DNA of 64,000 nt from contig NZ_AP028155.1 in NCBI RefSeq assembly GCF_033096445.1, positions 625,880-689,879 of the forward strand, in the 5' to 3' direction. This document shows positions 58,224 through 64,000 of this stretch, piece after piece; position 1 is the first letter of the stretch, and each line of letters starts with the position of its first letter. The stretch comes from Butyricimonas faecihominis (lineage in GTDB: Bacteria; Bacteroidota; Bacteroidia; Bacteroidales; Marinifilaceae). The translations under genes were made by a program, and so were the position numbers. The notes under the pieces are model-generated. The model saw nothing but the letters and a program-made list of their open reading frames with translations. It ran no database searches and was not told the origin of the DNA.

Positions 58224-59987
58224 CTATTGAGTATCTATAATTAGTTTCTGCATATCCCGTTTCATCTCCTCGGCGGCGGAAGAGGGGACTTTGGGGGCTT
58301 TTTCGAGTAGCAGGCGGGCGGTGGCGATGGCCTTGTCGGTTTGGCCGCTTTCGTGGTACATCTTGGCGAGCAGGTAGAGCGGGTAGAGGCGGTTGGGGAC
58401 CATGTGGGAGGCTTTCAAGAAAGCGGATTCAGCTTGGGGATATTGTTTCATGGTTTGGTAGTTTTTGCCCATGATGTTACGGATCATGGGATCGGCAGAC
58501 AGGCGGGCAGCCTCTTCAAGGATGAGGTTACTGGCTTCGGGTTGTCCCGTGCGGGAGAGGCATTGCCCGTATTCAAAGAGAAAAGCGGGTTGATCCTTCA
58601 GGAGAGGGTAGAGTTTCTTGTAATTATCCACGGTGCGTTCGAATATCTGCATGTTGAAATAGATTTGTTCGGATTTCCAGCGTTTGTAGGCTTGTTCCCG
58701 TTCCTGTTGCCCGGTGGCGAGGAAATAGACCGGGAGAAGCAGGAACAGGTAGAAGATGCCGGAGAGCCAACGGGAACCCCGTTGTATCGGGGTACATTGT
58801 GCCAAGAGCAGCGTGAAGAGGATGAGAAGGGGCAACACGCTGAACGGGTAGGAAAAGCAGGCAAAAACGAGGAACGCGGCTAACGAACCGGTCACGCCTG
58901 CCGCGACTTTATTGTCAGGATGCCGGGCGGTTTTGAAGGCCCAAAAAATGATTGTCAGGAAAAGTAATAAACCGATGATTCCAGTTTCTGTCGTGATTTG
59001 CACGAATTCGTTGAAGGCTGTCTCGGGGGCATCGGCTACGAGTTCTTCTCCCGCGGGACGCTCCGTGGCAGAGAAATAGGCGGCTTGGGCTTCCCCGTAG
59101 GCCCCGGCAAAATGCCCGAACCCGACGCCTGTTGCCGGATGGGAGGCTACAAGGGTGGACGAGACTTTCCAGATGAGTCGGCGTCCATCGGCAGATTCTT
59201 TTTTTAACTGGTATATCCCGATGAGAGTCCCGGTGACGAGGAGGAATATACAGATCGTTGCGATGAAGGAGGCGAGCCGATGTTTTTGAAATAAAAACTT
59301 CAATCGGTTATAGAGGTGAAAGTAGTAACCTAGTACAATTCCGCATCCCGCGATGGCGGCTAACCAAGCCCCGCGGCTTAACGTGGCGGGCAGGACGAGC
59401 AGGAGAAGTACGAGAATCACTCCCGACAAGATGCGGGCTATCCGGCAGGCGGTAAGCGTGTAGTATAAAGCTAACGGTAGTATGGCAACTAGAAATCCGG
59501 AATAGGGACCGGGGTTGAAGAATGATCCGGTCAGTTCGAAACGGCTGTGTTGGGAGGGGGTAAAACCGTATAGTTGGGCGAGTCCCCAGATGGCTTCTAT
59601 TGCCCCGGTGAGCAAGAGTGCCGCATGCGTGAAACCGAGCGGGGCAAATGTTGTCAGCCGTCGGAATATGAAATACGTGACGATGATCAAGATGAAGAGG
59701 CTCGTTCGGGTGGGTGCGATTGTCCCCGCGAAGTAGTCGTTACAGAGGGTATAGCCCGCGTAAAGGAGAACCAGCAGGTCAGTTATCGAAAAGCGGAAAG
59801 GACGCATCCATGCGAGTGGTATGCAGGCAATTCCTGCCACGATAATAACTTTGTAGAACCAAAAAATCTTAGCTATCCGGTTCCCTAAACTCTCGTCGAG
59901 GGCAAAGGCTGTGGACAACAAGAGTATAGTCAGCGTGAAGACTACGATGCCCGATAAGTAGAGGTTAAGGTTTTTCCGGAGCTGCAT
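58224..59987 (-). CDS. O-antigen ligase-like membrane protein with C-terminal TPR repeats
   Basis: The 587-residue protein has about 12 membrane helices and a Wzy_C/O-antigen-ligase region (RGAWLAAIAGCGIVLGY, a large periplasmic loop with HPATGVGFGHFAGAYGEAQA and ETAFNEFVQITTETGIIGLL). A cytoplasmic or periplasmic tail with two or three TPR units follows (about 470-575: ASNLILEEAARLSADP, YQTMKQYPQAESAFLKASHM, LAKMYHESGQTDKAIATARL). Such WaaL/PglL-like enzymes move a polysaccharide from undecaprenyl diphosphate to lipid A or protein. The acceptor cannot be told here; Bacteroidota also use this family for O-glycosylation. Confidence 0.82.
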   Translation of the reverse strand: MQLRKNLNLYLSGIVVFTLTILLLSTAFALDESLGNRIAKIFWFYKVIIVAGIACIPLAWMRPFRFSITDLLVLLYAGYTLCNDYFAGTIAPTRTSLFILIIVTYFIFRRLTTFAPLGFTHAALLLTGAIEAIWGLAQLYGFTPSQHSRFELTGSFFNPGPYSGFLVAILPLALYYTLTACRIARILSGVILVLLLLVLPATLSRGAWLAAIAGCGIVLGYYFHLYNRLKFLFQKHRLASFIATICIFLLVTGTLIGIYQLKKESADGRRLIWKVSSTLVASHPATGVGFGHFAGAYGEAQAAYFSATERPAGEELVADAPETAFNEFVQITTETGIIGLLLFLTIIFWAFKTARHPDNKVAAGVTGSLAAFLVFACFSYPFSVLPLLILFTLLLAQCTPIQRGSRWLSGIFYLFLLLPVYFLATGQQEREQAYKRWKSEQIYFNMQIFERTVDNYKKLYPLLKDQPAFLFEYGQCLSRTGQPEASNLILEEAARLSADPMIRNIMGKNYQTMKQYPQAESAFLKASHMVPNRLYPLYLLAKMYHESGQTDKAIATARLLLEKAPKVPSSAAEEMKRDMQKLIIDTQ

Positions 59988-60051
59988 ATCGTTTTATTTT
60001 TCACAAATGTAAAAAATATACTATGAACAGCGTTAGGGAATTCTGATAAGA

Positions 60052-60252
60052 TTATGAGAATTTTAAGTGCTTTAAATAATCTTCAAAGTTATCACATTTG
60101 ATCGTGTTACCTTCTTTTGCATCAATCATTGCTTGCTGGGTATAAAGATTGATGCTCTTCTTGTGCTTTGTGTTGATAGATTGAAGGTGCTTATGCTGTG
60201 ATGATTGTTTCTTGGCTTTGGAATTATATGATCTTGATTTGTTTGTCATCAT
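60052..60252 (-). CDS. Small lysine-rich protein, unknown
   Basis: A 66-residue ORF in the spacer between the LptA-like and ligase genes. The N-terminal half is basic and low-complexity (SYNSKAKKQSSQHKHLQS); the C-terminal half (AMIDAKEGNTIKCDNFEDYLK) has the AKEGNTIK-x-FEDYLK look of short antitoxin-like proteins, but no toxin gene is adjacent. It may be a real small protein or a chance ORF; the absence of a longer rival frame and the 230 bp gap favour a gene. Confidence 0.45.
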   Translation of the reverse strand: MMTNKSRSYNSKAKKQSSQHKHLQSINTKHKKSINLYTQQAMIDAKEGNTIKCDNFEDYLKHLKFS

Positions 60253-60280
60253 AATGCATCCTTTGTTTGATTTGATTACA

Positions 60281-61852
60281 TTATTCTTTTTCTTCCTCTT
60301 CTTTCTCGACAGGGTCGGGTTCTTTGGTTTCTTTGAAGATGTCGAATTTGTTCAATGGTTGCATATATTTCAACCAGCGGAAGTCTTTCAGACGGGCTTC
60401 TTCGGGATCGGCCAAGAACAAGGGATTGAGTTCCCCGTCGGGCTTGTTGATGAAGACGATGTCCGTGACTTTCCGTTTGTCGATCATGATACGGATGTTG
60501 GAGCTATTGGCGGTGTTAACACCAATGATGTTACCTTTATCATCGGGGAAGTAGATGGTTTCCCCGTTACCGTTCACGTACACCATGTAGAGTTCGTTAT
60601 CCCGGAAATAACCGGTCATATTTCGCCCTTTGATCTGGTCGTACATTTCGGTTTCCTCCCTTCGAGAGACCATGAAGGCCTTGGTATTCAGGTAGAATTC
60701 CTTAATCGTTCCATTTCCCGTGAGCAAGGAAATCTTTTCGGCGGTCATTTGGTTGCCACTGGCCCATGCCACTGGCTCATTATAGAGTGTGATGGTGGAG
60801 TCGACAGAAAGGTAGACCATCGAATCACACAATCCTTGCAAGTCCTGACTAAAGAACTTGACTTTATAGTAAGCCCGTAAGATCTGGTTCTTGGCAGAGT
60901 CCTGATCCATGAACAGGGTATCCCCGTGTACGAAAAGAGAATCTTGTTTTCCGACCATGATTAACAGGGCGCTGTCGGTGACGAATGCCTTGTTTTGTTC
61001 CCGGTCCATTTGCGCATATTCACCTTTCACAATCACGTTGTTCACGGTGTCCACAAGCGTGACGTTCCAGTAGAGATAAGCCATTCCGGTTATACTATCG
61101 ATGACCATGGTATCGGCCACCCCCTCGTAACTCTGGTGCGTGACCCGGTTGTTCTTGTACAGTTCTGCGTGTCCCAAGTTGGAGTCATACCATCCATCCT
61201 CGGAGTAGAGGGTGTTATTTTCGTCCTCCTTCCCGTATATGTTCGTGGGTCCCAGAATGGAAACCAGCTTGGTTTCCGTGTTATATTTCAAGGTGTCCGA
61301 GAAGATCAGGTATTCGGGAGAATTCACTTTCACGCTGTCTTTGAAGAGAGCTATCTTTGTTTGGGTAAAATAGTTTCCTTTTTTACTATCCAACGTGTTC
61401 TGGCTATCTTTCAGTTGTCCCCAGTTGAAGTAATACCCGATGTCGAATAGTCCGTCATAATCCAGAAAATCGGTGGTCAGGATCATTTGGGGATCTTCCA
61501 GCGTGACGTTCCGGCGGACTTGAATCAGTTTTTTGTTGGCATCATAGTACATGTAGTCACCGGACATACGGATGCTATCGTTTTTGATCACCCGCACGTG
61601 GCCGAATGCTTCAAGATAGTTGGAGTCTGGTAGTTCATACTGGTAGAGACTATCGCACCACATGAGTGTGTTTTCATGCGTCATGTGTACGTTCCCGATA
61701 AACCTAGACGGTTTGCCTAGCGTTCCCACCAGTAAACTATCGGCATTAACGATCTTGACTTTAGCTTTTTTATTTCCCTGTGCTACAACTGTCTGCAAGG
61801 GGAGTAGTCCCCATACAATACATAATATCCCAACCCATAAACCTGCTCTCAT
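60281..61852 (-). CDS. OstA/LptA-like periplasmic protein
   Basis: The 523-residue protein has a signal peptide (LWVGILCIVWGLLPLQTVVAQ) and repeated beta-jellyroll units of the OstA_2/LptA type: ADSLLVGTLGKPSRFIGNVHMTHENTLMWCDSLYQYE, cited in parts, at residues about 38-75, then GHVRVIKNDSIRMSGDYMYY and NVTLEDPQMILTTDFLDYDG. LptA-like proteins form the bridge that carries LPS across the periplasm. The long Bacteroidota form with an acidic C-terminal tail (DPVEKEEEEKE) is typical. It lies 45 nt after the surA stop, within an envelope-assembly gene run. Confidence 0.85.
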   Translation of the reverse strand: MRAGLWVGILCIVWGLLPLQTVVAQGNKKAKVKIVNADSLLVGTLGKPSRFIGNVHMTHENTLMWCDSLYQYELPDSNYLEAFGHVRVIKNDSIRMSGDYMYYDANKKLIQVRRNVTLEDPQMILTTDFLDYDGLFDIGYYFNWGQLKDSQNTLDSKKGNYFTQTKIALFKDSVKVNSPEYLIFSDTLKYNTETKLVSILGPTNIYGKEDENNTLYSEDGWYDSNLGHAELYKNNRVTHQSYEGVADTMVIDSITGMAYLYWNVTLVDTVNNVIVKGEYAQMDREQNKAFVTDSALLIMVGKQDSLFVHGDTLFMDQDSAKNQILRAYYKVKFFSQDLQGLCDSMVYLSVDSTITLYNEPVAWASGNQMTAEKISLLTGNGTIKEFYLNTKAFMVSRREETEMYDQIKGRNMTGYFRDNELYMVYVNGNGETIYFPDDKGNIIGVNTANSSNIRIMIDKRKVTDIVFINKPDGELNPLFLADPEEARLKDFRWLKYMQPLNKFDIFKETKEPDPVEKEEEEKE

Positions 61853-61897
61853 CGCGGAAAAATCATCAATCTTTAATTGTAAATCTTAGCTTGTCAA

Positions 61898-63235
61898 TTA
61901 CTTGAACCACCCGTCATAATGGAATTTGGAGTTCTTGTAATCTTCGTCGATATGGATATAGGTGTTTGCTTGTTTTTCCTTGATCCATTTATCAAGTACT
62001 TCCTGTTGTTTCTTGCTTTTCAACCCGTTTTCAAAGCTGATCCAGTCATCGTCCAGGTTAGCCGTGTGGGAAGGATAGTAAGCCTTGATTTTGATCACCT
62101 TGTATTCCTCGCCTGTACGGGTCTGATCCAAGAAAGGAGAGGAAATTTCACCCACTTTCAGTTTGTTTACCTGACGGGCCATTTCTCCTTCGATGGTTTC
62201 TCTGGGGAGTTTGGAATCAGCGTCTTCCTCGTTGAAAATCAATCCGCCGTTGTTTCTGGTCTTTTTGTCCATGGAGAAATAAGCCGCGGCTTCTTCAAAC
62301 GTGGCTTTCCCGTCGTGGATGTAAGTCAACACGGTGTCCAAATGCTGGATTGCTTCTTGCCGTTCTTCATCGGAAATCCGGGGACGGAGCAGGATATGGC
62401 GTACGTTTACTTTGTCTCCTTGGCGGTCGATGTATTGAAGAATATGGAAACCAAATTCCGTTTCCACGATTTTAGATACCCTGCCGGGTTTCAAGCTGAA
62501 GGCAGCTTCGGCAAATGCCGGGGCCAGTGCGCTCTTGGTTTGGTAACCTAATTCACCACCTTTGGCGGCAGATCCGGGGTCTTCCGAGTACAATACAGCT
62601 AACGTGTTGAACGTTTGTTTACCGGCAAGAATCTCTTCACGGAAATCTCTCAACCGGTTACGGATACGTTCCTTCTCGGTGTCGCTGATTCTTGGTTTGA
62701 TAACGATCTGTTGAATCTCGTATTTATCGGGTACTTCCGGAAGACTGTCCTTGTTGAATTTCCGGTAGAAATACCTGACTTCCGAGGGGGTCACCCGAAC
62801 GTTTTCCACGATTTTAGACTGCATCCTTTGCGTGATCATCTGCTCCCGAAGCGGGTTACGCATTTCGTTCTTGATGTCCTCGTATGATTTTCCGAAGTAG
62901 GTTTCCAGACGTTCCCGGGAACCGATATGTTGCACGTATTGCTCCAATTGTGAATTCAACGCGTTTTCCACTTCCGTGTCGGTTACCTCGATACTATCTA
63001 TCTTAGCTTGAGCCACTAATAGTTTCTGAACCAATAAATTTTCTAATATTCTGGTACGAGAGTCGGTGGAAGAATTTACTAATCCTTGGGATTGTTCATG
63101 TAAAAATTGGTTCTCGATATCCGATTTCAACACGATTTCTTCACCCACGACAGCGATAATCTTGTCGATCACGTTTTTTTGTGCCGAGGCGTAACTAGCT
63201 AAAAATAACAGTACAAGCAGTGATAAATATCTCAT
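61898..63235 (-). CDS. surA: SurA-like periplasmic peptidylprolyl isomerase
   Basis: The 445-residue chaperone has a signal peptide (MRYLSLLVLLFLASYASAQ), a SurA N-terminal domain (KIIAVVGEEIVLKSDIENQF) and two parvulin domains: YEIQQIVIKPRIS...YSEDPGSAAKGGELGYQ and VNVRHILLRPRISDEE...FSMDKKTRNNGGLIF. It assists folding of outer-membrane barrels, fitting the many SusC and barrel proteins here. It lies between the LptA-like gene and a second PPIase-like gene on the same strand. Confidence 0.9.
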   Translation of the reverse strand: MRYLSLLVLLFLASYASAQKNVIDKIIAVVGEEIVLKSDIENQFLHEQSQGLVNSSTDSRTRILENLLVQKLLVAQAKIDSIEVTDTEVENALNSQLEQYVQHIGSRERLETYFGKSYEDIKNEMRNPLREQMITQRMQSKIVENVRVTPSEVRYFYRKFNKDSLPEVPDKYEIQQIVIKPRISDTEKERIRNRLRDFREEILAGKQTFNTLAVLYSEDPGSAAKGGELGYQTKSALAPAFAEAAFSLKPGRVSKIVETEFGFHILQYIDRQGDKVNVRHILLRPRISDEERQEAIQHLDTVLTYIHDGKATFEEAAAYFSMDKKTRNNGGLIFNEEDADSKLPRETIEGEMARQVNKLKVGEISSPFLDQTRTGEEYKVIKIKAYYPSHTANLDDDWISFENGLKSKKQQEVLDKWIKEKQANTYIHIDEDYKNSKFHYDGWFK

Positions 63236-63347
63236 AATTTATGAATAAGGTTATACTCAATAAAAACGCTCTAAACTAATACTTTTTCTTCAAATCCGCG
63301 AATAATCCGTTCGTTTTCGCATTTTTATTTTCATTTTTCTAATCCTG

Positions 63348-64000
63348 TTAATATATTTTGACGTAATCTTTTCGGAGACCTTCCGTGTTGATGTCTTTTT
63401 CCAGATTCTCTTCGAAGGAGATTTTACGTTTGTTCAGCAACAATATCTCAATCTCTTTTTTCACGTAACCGAGAGGTGCTGTTTCATGGGCTTGTCGTAG
63501 CTCGTTGATCTTGAGAAAATAGTGATTCTCGTCGTCCTCGATTTCGATGGACTCCTTGTTTTTATATTTGCTTTCCCATTCTGCCGACGTGATGGGCAGG
63601 AGGTTCAGCAGGTTACGCAGTTCGATCCATTGGTCGTTGAAGTTATCGAATTTCTTGGCTGACGTGATGCAATACTCTTCCAACGCTTCCTGGTCTTTGG
63701 CTTCCTTGGAACGGAACCATTTACGAGCATTTTCAATGTTCGGGGCGGATTTGGGAATCACCACGAACAAGGCTCTCACGACCGGGGTGTTCAGCACGAA
63801 GTTGAATTTGTTCGCGTCGTAGTATTGCGAGATTTCACGTTCGCTTACTTCCCGGCTGAGTTTCTGGGAAATCAGTTTCTCCTTGTATTTATGGATCAAG
63901 ATAGAAGAGGAATAGTCTTCCACTTGTTTCCGAATGTTTTTTTCCTCGTCGCTCAGGTTCTGGGTCGCTTTGTGCAACAGTAATTCTTTGGTAATCCAGT
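63348..64000 (-). CDS. Parvulin-like (PPIase family) protein, 5' end outside window
   Basis: The frame is open to the window edge, so the start is missing; about 217 C-terminal residues are visible. Segments such as EKLISQKLSREVSEREISQYY and NKFNFVLNTPVVRALFVVIP resemble the linker and rotamase start of Bacteroidota PpiC-like lipoproteins located before surA. The recognisable parvulin active-site signature is weak, so enzymatic activity is doubtful. It is probably a chaperone-like partner of SurA (inference from position). Confidence 0.6.
   Translation of the reverse strand, partial: WITKELLLHKATQNLSDEEKNIRKQVEDYSSSILIHKYKEKLISQKLSREVSEREISQYYDANKFNFVLNTPVVRALFVVIPKSAPNIENARKWFRSKEAKDQEALEEYCITSAKKFDNFNDQWIELRNLLNLLPITSAEWESKYKNKESIEIEDDENHYFLKINELRQAHETAPLGYVKKEIEILLLNKRKISFEENLEKDINTEGLRKDYVKIY

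Noticed and set aside
60212-60880. Plus-strand 222-codon ORF over the LptA-like gene
   Set aside because: The Phe/Val/His-rich translation is typical of an antisense shadow; the opposite strand has a signal peptide and OstA repeats.
1-64000. tRNA, rRNA or classic riboswitch genes
   Set aside because: No T-loop GGTTCGA-type tRNA signature, rRNA sequence or recognisable riboswitch core was seen on either strand by eye; a tRNAscan/Infernal run would be decisive.

Overview
The window reads as chromosomal DNA from a gut Bacteroidota, order Bacteroidales. The best guess is the Odoribacteraceae (Butyricimonas/Odoribacter type). Support comes from SusC/SusD pairs driven by ECF sigma/FecR modules, promoters with the Bacteroidota TAnnTTTG -7 box, scarce Shine-Dalgarno sequences, an rpmB-rpmG-DUF4295 operon, and a steroid 5-alpha-reductase/OYE/SDR cluster of the kind reported from Odoribacteraceae. 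Genus level is inference; there is no rRNA gene in the window. No tRNA, rRNA, CRISPR array or transposase was found.

Layout. 1-8.9 kb: an outer-membrane barrel protein; a minus-strand run purB - ABC exporter - queF; a translationally coupled EI24/NfeD membrane pair; a membrane-anchored Nudix protein. 9-15.2 kb: minus-strand housekeeping genes nadB, nadC, nadA (quinolinate/NAD synthesis) and pheT, separated by repeat-rich spacers. 15.4-17.8 kb: a DUF1573 lipoprotein, then an overlapping two-gene unit of a HipA-like kinase and a DUF3037 protein. 17.8-25.5 kb (minus): FecR - SusC - SusD - fasciclin lipoprotein - small lipoprotein (locus A). 26-29.6 kb (plus): an exported flavin-reductase/ABM lipoprotein, a secreted CMD-cupin protein, a hexapeptide acetyltransferase and an AlkZ-like glycosylase. 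An orphan ECF sigma factor at 30.1-29.6 kb lies beyond them.

30-40.8 kb (plus): an AspT/YidE-type transporter, CopA with a small HMA protein, YaaA, a double-CDGSH Fe-S protein, then the four-gene steroid/bile-acid-type cluster (SRD5A-like 5-alpha-reductase, OYE-family flavoenzyme, two SDRs) and nth. 41-49 kb: an M3 peptidase lipoprotein, an FMN/4Fe-4S membrane redox protein, ribosomal proteins L28/L33 with DUF4295, a 0.93 kb noncoding stretch rich in repeats and hairpins, and uvrA. 49.2-57.2 kb (plus): a complete sigma - FecR - SusC - SusD - fasciclin - small lipoprotein operon (locus B), paralogous gene by gene to locus A. 57.2-64 kb (minus): lepB, a C-terminal relic of an RND pump, an O-antigen-ligase/TPR protein, an LptA-like protein, SurA and a second PPIase-like protein cut by the window edge. 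Together these are envelope biogenesis genes.

Most interesting: the steroid reductase/dehydrogenase cluster; the two paralogous SusCD-fasciclin-lipoprotein loci, which carry no glycan-degrading enzyme and so probably do not take up polysaccharide; the HipA-like/DUF3037 pair; and several dispersed intergenic repeat families, including BIME-like inverted pairs. All functional calls rest on reading motifs by eye; no database search was run.
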